A stretch of DNA of 31,215 nt from Actinomycetes bacterium (GCA_023419175.1 JAEZYG010000041.1:1-31215); one strand, 5' to 3'. Counted from the first letter of the stretch, positions 9,189 through 18,457 are shown. Notes: generated from the sequence alone by a model not told the origin. A program made the numbers and translations.

Positions 9189-10192
9189 TCACATTCCTTT
9201 CCGATAACCGACAGTGGCTGCCGGCTGGTCAAATAGATCGAGCATCTGCTCATCAACCCTTAAGAGGCTGATAGATGCTCCTTGCATATCCAAGCTGGTC
9301 ACATAGGATCCCACCAAGGAACGAGCGATGGAAATACCGGCTTTATCCAAACGGTCAGCGAGGTGATCGAAGACGATATAGAGCTCGCATTCAGGGGTTC
9401 CTCCCATACCGTTCACCAAAGCGATGACCTGTTCACCTCGCTCCAAAGCGAGATCCTTCATAACAGGATCTAACAGACGATCCGTAATCTCATTGGCGCT
9501 TTCCGCTGGAATGCGATGGCGACCCGGTTCGCCGTGAATTCCGATACCGATCTCCACTTCGTTATCCGATAGATCGAATGACGGCTTTCCAGCATGGGGA
9601 ACAGTACATGCCGACAAAGCCACACCCATAGTGCGCACATTATCGATCACCTTGGTCGCCACCGCTGTCACATCTTCCAACGAGGTGGACTGCTCTGCAG
9701 CAGCTCCAGCGATTTTTTCCACCAAGAAAGTGCCTGCCACACCACGTCGTCCGGCAGTATAGAGAGAGAATCTTCCACAGCCACATCATCGTTGACGATC
9801 ACGGAAGCGACCTTCACCCCATCTGCATCTGCCAACTCTGCAGCCGTCTCAAAATTCAAAACATCGCCCGTATAATTCTTGACGATATGAAGGACTCCCG
9901 CTCCCCTATCGACTCGGCACGTCGCCTCATAGATGGGATCTGGAGTAGGCGATGTGAAAACAGCACCCGGTACGGCTGCGTCTAACATGCCATAGCCAAC
10001 AAAACCGGCGTGGAGAGGCTCATGGCCAGATCCTCCTCCAGAGATAAGAGCCACCTTCCCACTTTCTTTTACGGCGGCACGGGTGAGATAGGTCGGATCG
10101 GTATGCAGCTCAACCAAGTCGGCATGAGCGCGAGCAAAACCGCGTAGCGACTCTTCTACAACCTGACGGGGATCATTGATCAATTTTTTCAT
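9189..10192 (-). pseudogene. dhaK: dihydroxyacetone kinase substrate-binding subunit DhaK, frameshifted
   Basis: Together the two frames encode a full-length DhaK of about 333 residues. The first frame (10192 to the shift) holds ISGGGSGHEPLHAG with the substrate-contacting His57, and IVKNYTGDVLNFE. The second frame (to 9189) holds GVAGTFLVEK, SACTVPHAGKPSF and GIGIHGEPGRHR with the His that binds dihydroxyacetone covalently. The frames meet at the conserved motif expected to read DDVAVEDSLYTAGRRGVAGT. The DNA has (CT)4 where (CT)3 would be in frame. As read, the first frame runs on to a stop at 9670-9668. Start ATG 10192 follows AGGAG at five bases. Either a real mutation, a reversible slip, or a sequencing error. 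Confidence 0.88.
9761..9768 (-). repeat. CT dinucleotide repeat at the dhaK frameshift
   Basis: Plus strand (AG)4, coding strand (CT)4. Removing one unit restores GAT TCT CTC TAT ACT, encoding the family motif DSLYT. The excess is two bases, as slipped-strand mispairing of a dinucleotide repeat produces. Confidence 0.75.
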
Positions 10193-10376
10193 GATGGCTC
10201 CTTTGCCGATAGAACTTCTCTTATAAGTTTATCCAGTTGATTTACCCATATGTGGAAACGAAGCGGTAATAAAACGTGATCTCTACGCTTTCTATTCTCA
10301 ATTACCCTCTAGAAATAGCTCGCAGTTATCCTCTCCCAAATACCGTGACAGCGATTTTCCTTATACAGGCTTGGGA

Positions 10377-11084
10377 TCAGTGGAAGATATCGTAAGCGCG
10401 CTTGCCAAAGATTGCGGTACCCACCCTTATACATGTTGAACCGTATTCAATTGCCATCTCATAGTCGTTGGTCATCCCCATCGACAATTCATCCCAGCTA
10501 TGTCCACCGATACCTTCATCGCGTAAAGCACGCTGCACATCTTTCATGATATTAAAGCAACGTCCAACCCTATCCCGATCGGAACTATAGGCTGCTACCG
10601 TCATCAAACCGATCGGATTCAACGCATCAAAACTGGACAGACGACGTGCGAAATCGACAACCTGTTCAGGCGGCAGACCAAATTTCGATTCCTCCCCGGA
10701 CGAGTTCACCTCAATCATGACATCTAAACCTTTCGATGCCTGCTGACAACGTCTTTCCAAAGCCTCAGCGATTCTCATGGAATCGAGGGCTTGGAATTCT
10801 GTGGCATATTGGACGACTTTTCCCGCTTTATTCGTCTGTAAATGTCCGATGACAGCGAAGGTGATTCCACTTTCAGGAGGTAATTCAGATGATTTAGCCA
10901 CCACTTCTTGAACGCGATTCTCCCCAAAATGGGTTACTCCACATTTATAAGCTTCGAGGATCGCAGAAGTTGGATGAACTTTCGAGACGGGCAGAAGACG
11001 CACAGAGTGCGGATCGCGTCCACATCGACGGCAAGCTTGTTCAATACGGTCGCGAACATGAGCGATATTATCTCGAATAGTCAT
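10377..11084 (-). CDS. yggS: YggS/PLPBP family pyridoxal-phosphate homeostasis protein
   Basis: 235 residues, the usual length. The PLP lysine is Lys35 in LLPVSK. Family motifs GENRVQE, FAVIGHLQTNK, EVNSSGEESKFG, LSMGMTNDYEMAI and IRVGTAIFGKR are all present. Single alpha/beta barrel, cytosolic. It binds PLP and buffers vitamin B6 without a known catalytic reaction. A strong AGGAGGAG site precedes the ATG. It begins 20 bases after the VWA gene on the same strand, so it is probably the last gene of the moxR operon, although yggS more often sits near cell-division genes in Actinomycetota. Confidence 0.93.
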   Translation of the reverse strand: MTIRDNIAHVRDRIEQACRRCGRDPHSVRLLPVSKVHPTSAILEAYKCGVTHFGENRVQEVVAKSSELPPESGITFAVIGHLQTNKAGKVVQYATEFQALDSMRIAEALERRCQQASKGLDVMIEVNSSGEESKFGLPPEQVVDFARRLSSFDALNPIGLMTVAAYSSDRDRVGRCFNIMKDVQRALRDEGIGGHSWDELSMGMTNDYEMAIEYGSTCIRVGTAIFGKRAYDIFH

Positions 11085-11104
11085 CTCTCCTCCTAAAGAT
11101 CATT

Positions 11105-12064
11105 TTAAGGCCAGCGAGCGGCGAGACTGACAGCTCCACATGCAGCCAAAGCCGCACAGATCATCGCATAGAAGGCATAGCGCTGTGTGATATCTGCCTC
11201 TACCGTTTCATAACCGATATCTTTACTCAACGACTGGTAGACCTCAGTGAGATCCTGCAAGGATTTCGCTGAATATTTCTTCCCTCCAGAGGCTCTCGCT
11301 ATCCCTTTAAGTTCTTGATGATTGACAGGGACGGGAACACGTTTCCCATCTTCTTCTACGAAACCGCTCGCAGTTCCATAGGCGATGGTATAGACGGGAA
11401 CGTTTTGAGCTTTCGCCTCGAGAGCTGCCTGATAGGAATCCCGTCCGATATTGGTATAACCATCCGAGATCAAAACCACCGCAGCTGGAGGAGTTTCACC
11501 GGGATGATCGGGATCAGAAGGGGCTAATTGCAATGCCTCCAACGAGGTATAAATTCCTTCACCTATTGCTGTCGAAGGAGCCAATGTCAGCGACTCAATC
11601 GCCCGTTTCACTGCGCTATGGTCGAGCGTTGGAGGAGAAATCATCGCAGCTGAACCGGAAAAGCTGACCAGGGAGACATTAAATCCTGTTGGCAAAGAAT
11701 CGATAAAAGATTTGGCCGCCTCTTTAGCTGCCACGATACGTGAAGGCTGCACATCTTGAGCCATCATGGAACGCGATACATCCATAGCTACCACCACCGT
11801 CGCACGCTCACGAGGACGCTGTACAGTTCCTAAAGGTTTTGCTGATGCTATGACCAAAACCACAGCCGATCCCAATGCGCATAGAACGGCTAGGTGGCGT
11901 ATCCACGGACGGTTATTCGGCAAAACAGCCCTTATTCGCTTCGCAAGAGACGATGGAGTAGAACGCTTCTTCCAAGTTATGAGCACATAGCCTATGAGCA
12001 AGATAGCGGGTACAACCAAGAGCCACAGACGCGACGGATATCCAAAAGTGATGAGTGAAATCAC
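11105..12064 (-). CDS. membrane VWA-domain protein (second of pair)
   Basis: 319 residues from GTG 12064, which overlaps the upstream stop as GTGA. A longer in-frame start is possible but would lie inside the preceding gene. Hydrophobic segments occur at about 12-30, 57-75 and the C-terminus (YAFYAMICAALAACGAVSL). The von Willebrand A domain begins near residue 88 with MIDAS motif DVSRS (Asp95, Ser97, Ser99) and continues with VLISDGYTNIG. The layout is BatA/BatB-like: membrane anchors with the metal-binding domain between them. Its sister gene upstream has the same plan, which points to tandem duplication. Likely partner of the MoxR ATPase. Confidence 0.87.
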   Translation of the reverse strand: MISLITFGYPSRLWLLVVPAILLIGYVLITWKKRSTPSSLAKRIRAVLPNNRPWIRHLAVLCALGSAVVLVIASAKPLGTVQRPRERATVVVAMDVSRSMMAQDVQPSRIVAAKEAAKSFIDSLPTGFNVSLVSFSGSAAMISPPTLDHSAVKRAIESLTLAPSTAIGEGIYTSLEALQLAPSDPDHPGETPPAAVVLISDGYTNIGRDSYQAALEAKAQNVPVYTIAYGTASGFVEEDGKRVPVPVNHQELKGIARASGGKKYSAKSLQDLTEVYQSLSKDIGYETVEADITQRYAFYAMICAALAACGAVSLAARWP

Positions 12065-13038
12065 GGCCACCTCGCTCCCATTGATACCACACCACCTGCA
12101 GCGATCATCGCCGCCAAACAGGCGTATAGAGCCCATCGGGCGCTGACTTCGCGAGGTAGATCCTCATAGGCGACTTCACTGCGCATTTCTTTCCATACTT
12201 CGGCAAGCTGAGATGCCGATTTAGCTTCTAGAGATTTCCCTCCAGTGATCTGGGAAATACGTTCTAAATACTCTTTGTCGGGAGGAACATTTTCACGCCG
12301 TCCGTCCAGATCGACATAGCCATTTAGCGTTCCATAGGCGATGGTATAGATAGGCACCTGCTTTCTTTTCGCCTCATTCGCACTTCGATCTGCACTGGAT
12401 TCTTGAGAAGTATCCTCGCCATCTGTCAACATCACAATTGCCGCTGGAGGAGGAGTCGTATCATCCCCAGGTGCCATGGCTATCGCGCCTAACGCAGCAT
12501 CAATAGCTTCAGAGATAGCTGATCCTTCAGCCAATTCCATCGAATCGATTACTTTATTTACCAGTTGACGATCCGTTGTTGGCGGAGTGAGAACCGACGA
12601 TGAGCCACTGAGAGCGACCACGGAAACGTTATAGCTTTCGGGCAATGACGAGACGAAATCTTTGGCAGTCGCCTTCGCCGCTTCGAAACGGGTGGGATGT
12701 ACGTCATTGGCTTGCATCGATAGAGAACGATCCAAGACGATGACCACCGTCGCCCGTTCTCTGGGAACCTTTTCCATACCCACCGGACGAGCCCATGCCC
12801 CTACTGTCAAAGCGAAAGCCGCCAAGGAAGCGATCACCACAAGATGTCGAGACCATCGCGATTGTCTCGCCGCCACAACATCTAAAACTGAGATTTGGGT
12901 ATATCTCATAGATCGTGGACGGCGAACGAGCAGGATCGCGATATAGGCGAGCAGAAGAATGAGAATGACTGTCCACGCCCATAAACGCTCAGGATTGAAA
13001 AACTGCCACCACAGAAAGGCAACCGGTGTCTCGCTCAT
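12061..13038 (-). CDS. membrane VWA-domain protein (first of pair, BatA-like)
   Basis: 325 residues. Transmembrane segments at about 21-38 and 66-83 and a third at the C-terminus (LYACLAAMIAAGGVVSM). VWA domain with MIDAS motif DRSLS (Asp103, Ser105, Ser107) and a later VMLTDGEDTS. The Pro-rich start (NPERLWAW) is common in BatA-like proteins. It overlaps DUF58 upstream (ATGA) and the second VWA gene downstream (GTGA), so all three should be made together. The family is linked to MoxR-dependent assembly or envelope stress functions. The exact role here is not known. Confidence 0.88.
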   Translation of the reverse strand: MSETPVAFLWWQFFNPERLWAWTVILILLLAYIAILLVRRPRSMRYTQISVLDVVAARQSRWSRHLVVIASLAAFALTVGAWARPVGMEKVPRERATVVIVLDRSLSMQANDVHPTRFEAAKATAKDFVSSLPESYNVSVVALSGSSSVLTPPTTDRQLVNKVIDSMELAEGSAISEAIDAALGAIAMAPGDDTTPPPAAIVMLTDGEDTSQESSADRSANEAKRKQVPIYTIAYGTLNGYVDLDGRRENVPPDKEYLERISQITGGKSLEAKSASQLAEVWKEMRSEVAYEDLPREVSARWALYACLAAMIAAGGVVSMGARWP

Positions 13039-14084
13039 CTACTCACTCCTGTCGGCGGTTGATGAATTGTCGCAGCAGTACGCCTGTAACCGATAACAAA
13101 ACGGGCGATATCGTCTAGCCAATTTCTATCGGTATAGAGACGGATATGACCGACTCCCGCTCGTTTCATCGCCTGTTCAATTCGTTGACGTTGGAGACCA
13201 GCTAGCTGATCGATACGCTTACGCACAGATGAATCAGAGGTATTGACATGACGAGAAAAACCCGATTCAGGGTCTTTGATGAGAATTTCGCCGACATCTG
13301 GAAAAGACATCTCAGCCGCATCGACCACTTCCACACAGATGACCTGATTGCGCACCGCCAACCTTCTCAAGGCGCGCTCCCAGCGAGGAGGTATCGTAGG
13401 ATCGATCTCGTCATCGGTATCGATAAAGTCCGATACCACAATCCTCATTCCACGTCGTCTCTGGGTACGGCTCATCGCCTCGATCCCATCAGCGAGCTGT
13501 AAAGACAGATGTTGAGTATCGTCATCGAGCGGATCGTCTAGCATTCGTCCGAGTAAAGCGTAGAGAGCTTGTCTGCCGGAACGTGCCGGGAAATGACGTA
13601 TCCCATCAGAATGCATCGCCATTCCACCGAAGCGATCCCCCATCGTTTGCGAGATGAAACCCAAAGCGGCGATGGCGGCAATTCCCAGGTCGCGTTTGGT
13701 CATCTGTCCGCTTCCCCAGTTCATTGACGGAGTGGCATCCAAGAGAGCCCATACTTCCAATTCACGATCGGCAACGGTATCTCGTACATGGGGAAGGGTG
13801 GTACGTGCGGTAACTGCCCAGTCCATTGAGCGCACATCATCTTGCCCTGGAACATAGGGACGGGCATCGCTGCTATCGCTACCAGGTCCAGGGAGAAATC
13901 CGAGGTGATCTCCTTGTAGAAATCCCTCAAGACGGCGGACGACTGCCAATTCAAGATGACGTAAAGCGGCCTCGGGAGCAAGAGAACGCACATCAATCGT
14001 GGCACGATCTAGCGGATGGATAAGCGAGAGAACAGCAGCGAAATCCGATGATCGATCAGGTGTAGAACGGCGGAAAAATCCCAT
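13035..14084 (-). CDS. DUF58 family protein
   Basis: 349 residues from ATG 14084 (MGFFRRST), four bases after the moxR stop. An upstream in-frame ATG lies inside moxR and is less likely. The DUF58 hallmark spans residues about 61-122: GFLPGPGSDSSDARPY, then VPGQDDVRSMDWAVTART and ADRELEVWALLDATPS, which has a degenerate VWA-type metal site (DATPS). No obvious membrane helix. DUF58 proteins are encoded next to MoxR and VWA proteins across bacteria. Their biochemical role is undefined. Confidence 0.9.
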   Translation of the reverse strand: MGFFRRSTPDRSSDFAAVLSLIHPLDRATIDVRSLAPEAALRHLELAVVRRLEGFLQGDHLGFLPGPGSDSSDARPYVPGQDDVRSMDWAVTARTTLPHVRDTVADRELEVWALLDATPSMNWGSGQMTKRDLGIAAIAALGFISQTMGDRFGGMAMHSDGIRHFPARSGRQALYALLGRMLDDPLDDDTQHLSLQLADGIEAMSRTQRRRGMRIVVSDFIDTDDEIDPTIPPRWERALRRLAVRNQVICVEVVDAAEMSFPDVGEILIKDPESGFSRHVNTSDSSVRKRIDQLAGLQRQRIEQAMKRAGVGHIRLYTDRNWLDDIARFVIGYRRTAATIHQPPTGVSR

Positions 14085-14088
14085 GGAA

Positions 14089-15102
14089 CTACACCTGAGA
14101 TGTGGAGTTCTTCCATACCGGCGTAGGAGCTGGAACCATCGCCAATATTCTTTCGACGACATGAACCGGCGAGATGTTATCCGCTAGGGCATCAAAGCTT
14201 AAAACGAGACGATGAGCCATGACATCACGCGCCACATCGCGTACGTCGTCAGGCAAGACGTAGTCTCGTCCTCGGATAAACGCCAGAGAGCGAGCGGCTG
14301 CGGTCAAGCCTAAGGTGGCTCGAGAAGAATTGCCGATCTGGATGATATTTACCAAATCCGGCATGGAGAAATCCTGGGGAGCGCGGGTGGCCATGACCAG
14401 ACGGACGATATATTCAGCGACCAAATTGTGAACAAAGACGTGAGAAGCCATCGTCTGTAAGGTTGAGGTCATTTCCGGATTCAAAACAGATGAGGGCTCG
14501 GGAGCTTGAATGGACATGCGTTTTAAGATCTCCAATTCCTCATCGCCGCTGGGATAAGGAACATCCACTTTGAGTAAGAAACGATCTCGTTGAGCCTCGG
14601 GGAGAGGATAGACACCTTCGGATTCCACCGGATTTTGAGTGGCGATCACAGTGAACGGTTTCGGAAGATGATGGGTTTGCCCTGCGATTGAGACTTGTTT
14701 TTCAGCCATCAATTCCAACATCGCCGATTGAACCTTCGCTGGAGCGCGGTTGATCTCATCTGCGAGGACGAAATGGGTAAATACCGGGCCTAATTCGATA
14801 TCGAAACTCTCTTTGCTGGCGTGGTAAATCCGGGTACCGACGATATCGGAAGGAACTAGATCGGGGGTGAATTGGATACGGGCGAACGAGGCTCCCGCCA
14901 CCGTAGCGAATGTGCGAACCGCTAGAGTTTTTGCCGTTCCAGGCACACCTTCGAGGAGGATATGACCTTTCGAGAGCAATCCGACCATAAGCTGTTCAAC
15001 CATATGCTCTTGTCCCACGATGACGTTGCGGACTTGGGACATTGCTTCACCGATGATAGATGAGGCTTCCGCTGCAGATAGCTGATCGCTGGATGGGATC
15101 AT
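14089..15102 (-). CDS. MoxR family AAA+ ATPase
   Basis: 337 residues. ATG 15102 is chosen because AGAGAGG lies five bases upstream; the frame is open 17 codons further to a GTG with no ribosome site. Walker A GVPGTAKT (residues 52-59), Walker B HFVLADEINRAP, sensor 1 VIATQNPVE, then the MoxR-type LPEAQRDRF and a C-terminal lid with LGLTAAARSLAFIRGR. MoxR proteins act as chaperone-like ATPases that mature or activate partner complexes, usually with VWA proteins encoded next door, as here. First gene of the operon moxR-DUF58-VWA-VWA-yggS. Confidence 0.95.
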   Translation of the reverse strand: MIPSSDQLSAAEASSIIGEAMSQVRNVIVGQEHMVEQLMVGLLSKGHILLEGVPGTAKTLAVRTFATVAGASFARIQFTPDLVPSDIVGTRIYHASKESFDIELGPVFTHFVLADEINRAPAKVQSAMLELMAEKQVSIAGQTHHLPKPFTVIATQNPVESEGVYPLPEAQRDRFLLKVDVPYPSGDEELEILKRMSIQAPEPSSVLNPEMTSTLQTMASHVFVHNLVAEYIVRLVMATRAPQDFSMPDLVNIIQIGNSSRATLGLTAAARSLAFIRGRDYVLPDDVRDVARDVMAHRLVLSFDALADNISPVHVVERILAMVPAPTPVWKNSTSQV

Positions 15103-15213
15103 CAAATCCTCTCTTCCTCTATCGATATAGACGCTGTTAGCCACAATACTCACCGCAGAAAAATAGCCCGCAGATACGCCGCCATTTTGAAAGATGTGAT
15201 TGTATAGAAGGTG

Positions 15214-16071
15214 ATGTCTACCTTCTTTCCTCGTGACGATAATCGTGACCAGAGCATAGACTCCATGCTCTCTCCTGGCCCCCTTCTTGCTTCAGATCCA
15301 GTCAAGATCGGATCCTTTTGGTTGGACTCACGACTCGCTCAAGAAGATGCGGGCATCATCTTCCTCGGACATGACAATCACAACCGTGAAGTCATGCTCA
15401 TCGTGCTCACCGAAGGAGCGGCTTTAGATCGGGTAGCGCGAGACCGTTTTTGCTCCGAGATCAATCGTCTCCATGACTCGACTGTGATCGCTCGCGGAGG
15501 AGAAGGACAAGATAGCGGACGTCTGGCTCACCTTTTCGACGATAACCCTTCTTCCCCTGGAGATTCCCCATTTTCCTTGATCGCCCCATGGGCTGCTTTG
15601 CAATATGACGGCTCTAAAGATGCTCATCGAGAGGCTGTGCGCATTCTGCACGCAGTCGATTTGAGCGCTTCTATTGATTCCTCATTGATTACCACAGGCC
15701 CCGATTTCCATCTGGAATGGAAGGATCGCAAAGATATCCTGCCCTGGAGACTATGGCCACTCCCCTGGCCTGGACGTCATGAGCGCGCCGGCATTCTTCC
15801 GATCTTCGCTTCATGGATGTTGACGATCTTGATCTGCGGTTTGGGGCTACTGATCGCCGTTTTGATCTTCCAAAACGCTCCCCCGCAAAGCGCTCGGCCT
15901 CCCATTCCCACTACGGTGACGACGATCATTTCCTCTACGAGTTCTTCTCCTGATGCTTCCTCATCTGAGAGCGGTATTTCTCCTTCTCCGCAGGATTCAA
16001 CCGATCCCTCTTCTGAGGGATCTCCGTCAAGCACCTCTTCGATGCCAACCCAACGCAATAGCCGTCTGTAA
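15214..16071 (+). CDS. conserved one-pass membrane protein, unknown function
   Basis: 285 residues from ATG 15214 (GTG 15211 is equally possible; the AAGG site is close). Residues about 30-130 (KIGSFWLDSRLAQEDAGI, FLGHDNHNREVML) are folded-looking. They loosely recall the N-lobe of a protein kinase but lack recognisable catalytic motifs. One transmembrane helix lies at about 195-220 (ILPIFASWMLTILICGLGLL). A Ser/Thr/Pro-rich tail follows (SSTSSSPDASSSE), probably extracytoplasmic. I recall similar uncharacterised genes next to moxR in other actinomycetes. It is divergent from moxR with a shared 110-bp upstream region. Confidence 0.7.
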   Translation: MSTFFPRDDNRDQSIDSMLSPGPLLASDPVKIGSFWLDSRLAQEDAGIIFLGHDNHNREVMLIVLTEGAALDRVARDRFCSEINRLHDSTVIARGGEGQDSGRLAHLFDDNPSSPGDSPFSLIAPWAALQYDGSKDAHREAVRILHAVDLSASIDSSLITTGPDFHLEWKDRKDILPWRLWPLPWPGRHERAGILPIFASWMLTILICGLGLLIAVLIFQNAPPQSARPPIPTTVTTIISSTSSSPDASSSESGISPSPQDSTDPSSEGSPSSTSSMPTQRNSRL

Positions 16072-16106
16072 GATCTATGACGATAGACAGAAGAAAGAGA
16101 GAAATG

Positions 16107-16940
16107 ATGGAAAGCGATTGGCCTATTCAGATGATCGCTACAGATCTTGACGGAACATTCGTCAATGATCAGAAGACGATCCCCCATCTGAATCGTCTTG
16201 CCATTCAAGAGGCCGCTCGGCGTTCCATCCCTTTTATCTTTGCTACTGGACGCCCGCTGCGGTGGATTAAGGAGCTCGATCTTCCTTCCGAAGGTCATGC
16301 CCATGCGGTAGTGGCAAATGGTGGAGCTATTGCCGATCTTCACCGTGGACGAATCGTTCACCACTATCCGATCGAGCCTGAGGCTATTGTCGAATTTACT
16401 TCCCGTCTTTCATCTCATCTTCCCAGCGTTACCTATGCTGTGGAATATCTTGAAACCTGGGGAGCTGATAAAAATTTCCCTTATCATCTTGACATTTCTA
16501 CTCCAGACTACACGGATTCAATCAATGAATTAGTCAGCTACGGACCTATCATTAAGTTGGTCGTCCGCGATAATGAACACGATACCGAGCAGCTCGCCCA
16601 GGTAGTTTTTGAACTTGCAGACGAACGCATCAATCCGACTTTTTCTTTCATCAGTCCCATAGGGATGATCGAAATTTCTGCCGCTGGGGTATCAAAGGCG
16701 AGCGCTCTACGTCTTTTACTCGATGAATACCAGGTCTCACCTGAGGGACTTGTAGCTTTCGGAGATATGCCTAACGATCTGGAGATGCTCCACTTAGCTG
16801 GACGTGGATATACCTTGACGAAGGCTCACGAGATCGTACATAAAGCAGGTTTCCCCTGCATCGGAGATAACAATGATGGAGCTGTGGGACGCACTCTATT
16901 AGATCTATGGAAGATCGATAGCAGCGAAGACAAGCATTGA
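16107..16940 (+). CDS. Cof-type HAD-superfamily phosphatase
   Basis: 277 residues from ATG 16107. The frame also has ATGs at 16104 and 16077; the latter has no ribosome site, while AAAGAGAG precedes 16107. Motif I IATDLDGT (nucleophile Asp13, acid/base Asp15), motif II FATGRP, and motif IV FGDMPNDLEML with its Mg-binding aspartates. The cap is of type IIB as in Cof/YbiV phosphatases, which remove phosphate from sugar phosphates or cofactor phosphates. The substrate cannot be told from sequence. It closely follows the membrane protein gene and is probably co-transcribed with it. Confidence 0.92.
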   Translation: MESDWPIQMIATDLDGTFVNDQKTIPHLNRLAIQEAARRSIPFIFATGRPLRWIKELDLPSEGHAHAVVANGGAIADLHRGRIVHHYPIEPEAIVEFTSRLSSHLPSVTYAVEYLETWGADKNFPYHLDISTPDYTDSINELVSYGPIIKLVVRDNEHDTEQLAQVVFELADERINPTFSFISPIGMIEISAAGVSKASALRLLLDEYQVSPEGLVAFGDMPNDLEMLHLAGRGYTLTKAHEIVHKAGFPCIGDNNDGAVGRTLLDLWKIDSSEDKH

Positions 16941-16963
16941 GATTTATATGGCTCTCAACAATA

Positions 16964-16994
16964 AGTCCCGCCTACCACTGCGATAGACGGGACT
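16964..16994. terminator. hairpin between convergent genes
   Basis: AGTCCCG pairs with CGGGACT around a 17-base centre that itself can pair partly (CTA/TAG). Only weakly T-rich on the minus-strand exit (TTATTGTT). It likely ends transcription of the HTH gene, and perhaps of the phosphatase gene too. Confidence 0.55.
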
Positions 16995-17014
16995 AGATGA
17001 TTCGTTGAGGAGAT

Positions 17015-17209
17015 TCACTTGTCGGTATTGGTTTCTTCTCCGACACTCTTAATCCAGCTATGAACTGTTGGTGCTGTAATACCTGCAGCACGGGCAGCAG
17101 CCGTCAATGTAACTCCGCCCGAAACAGCTTCCGCCACAACCTCTTTCAGATGGGCTTCTGCTTCATCTCGAGCTTGGCGGGCTCGCTGGATATCACGTGT
17201 ATCTGCCAT
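17015..17209 (-). CDS. small helix-turn-helix protein
   Basis: 64 residues from ATG 17209 (MADTRDIQRARQARDEAE), with GAGGAG eight bases upstream. A short charged N-terminal helix is followed by a helix-turn-helix: VTLTAAARAAGITAPTVHSWIK. The fold resembles resolvase-type or AsnC-like HTH tips. It stands alone between a hairpin and a long gene-poor stretch, with no partner gene. May bind DNA as a small regulator. Confidence 0.7.
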   Translation of the reverse strand: MADTRDIQRARQARDEAEAHLKEVVAEAVSGGVTLTAAARAAGITAPTVHSWIKSVGEETNTDK

Positions 17210-17762
17210 ACGTCCCACTCCTCACGTTTGATTGCGATTCTCAACCATCCTAACTGACAGAAAGGATAATTATGAAAATCATAAACTCTTTTTTACCCAT
17301 AGCTAGGAGATAAACATCTCTAGTTGTAGATGAGAAATAGCTCATTCATTCTCAAGTATGACGCGATTCCCCAAGGAGAGAGGTTTTTCCTATTGCCCAC
17401 CTTCCCTAGTGACTTTTCCTCACTACCTCTTTACCTACCAGAAGAACTGTCCCCATAGATATAGAAATATGTATAAATAGTTGATTAAAACAGCACCAGC
17501 TCACCTATACTCTGAGAGTTGTTATATTAAATTGAATCTTCAAGAAAAGAGATGAACGCGACCATAGAGAAGCTGACCAAATCACCAAAACGAAAATGAA
17601 CTGGTACCGCATCGCACTAAAACTACGCTCCCCACATAGTCTCCATAATTGCACGCTCACTCACCTCCTCACATTTCAACAGCGCATAGTTGTCCCAACA
17701 ATCTCGATAGCCCCAGATCCCCCGCTTTAAAGGTCAAGATGATCCTGCCCATATAGAGAAAT
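17210..17762. other. gene-poor stretch
   Basis: About 550 bp, A+T rich, with no ORF I would defend. A 15-codon ORF with a weak ribosome site starts near 17551 (MNATIEKLTK) but has no recognisable similarity. No tRNA-like fold or strong terminator was noticed. Confidence 0.5.
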
Positions 17763-17791
17763 TTGCATAGAACCTGCGCTCCTGATAGAGT
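17763..17791 (+). promoter_or_regulatory. promoter of tRNA-Asn
   Basis: TTGCAT, 17 bp, TAGAGT, ending 26 bases before the tRNA. The spacing is ideal and both boxes match the vegetative consensus at four of six positions. Confidence 0.6.
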
Positions 17792-17817
17792 TTCATCTCG
17801 CGTTGAGAGATCAACGA

Positions 17818-17890
17818 TCCCCTGTAGCTCAATTGGCAGAGCAGCTGACTGTTAATCAGCGGGTTACTGGTTCGAGTCCAGTCGGGGGAG
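17818..17890 (+). tRNA. tRNA-Asn (GTT)
   Basis: 73-nt cloverleaf. Acceptor TCCCCTG pairs with CGGGGGA, D-arm TAGCTCAATTGGCAGAGCA, anticodon GTT at 17851-17853, T-arm GGTTCGAGTCC. The CCA end is not encoded. Confidence 0.96.
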
Positions 17891-18457
17891 CTTTTCTTTT
17901 CCTCCTCATCTGAGCTGTCAGCTCTTGTAGATCTGTGCAGCCTCTCATCTACGGATCTCCATTCACCTATATTTTCTTTGCGTTGAATTCTGGAGACTAA
18001 GAATTCTTCTTACACATCATTCATAGGCTGGGTTTCGCTCATAGACTCATCCATCTGAGCTCATCTACAGATCTGGACTACCAGATGTCCTTATCTTAAT
18101 CCGATTCACAGTGGATGAATCATCATGGCGACGCAGATGGATACTGCTTCTCACGTCCGCGGATCGCTCAGATCACTCGGTAGATATATCCTTCGCTTAG
18201 GCGAATCTCTCAACGAGAAATGCCATCGATCTTTGACGTGCGCTAGCGACAAAGACAACCCTGTCGTTACGATCACCACTTGGCATCATAGAAATGATGA
18301 TCTCAAAATGAAGCGCCATATCAGCAGATCCCTCTTTGAGGTCACGCTGGTGGCACTTCATTCTAAAAGGTACGGATATATCTCAATCCATCGTCTGTGG
18401 GTAAGTCATCAGATCATTTCTCCACCTGTGGACAACGTTATATCTCACGAGTTGACG
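17891..18457. other. stretch upstream of the sigma-factor gene
   Basis: About 570 bp. From 18125 an open frame runs in phase into the sigma-factor gene for 111 codons, but its product has no sigma-like sequence and I treat it as mostly untranslated. The motif CATCTGAGCT occurs twice (near 17911 and 18053). A possible -10 element, TTATAT, lies at about 18437-18442. Confidence 0.4.

Noticed and set aside
17210..17762. Insertion-sequence remnant or small RNA in the gene-poor stretch
   Set aside because: No terminal inverted repeats, transposase motif or strong hairpin could be seen on either strand.
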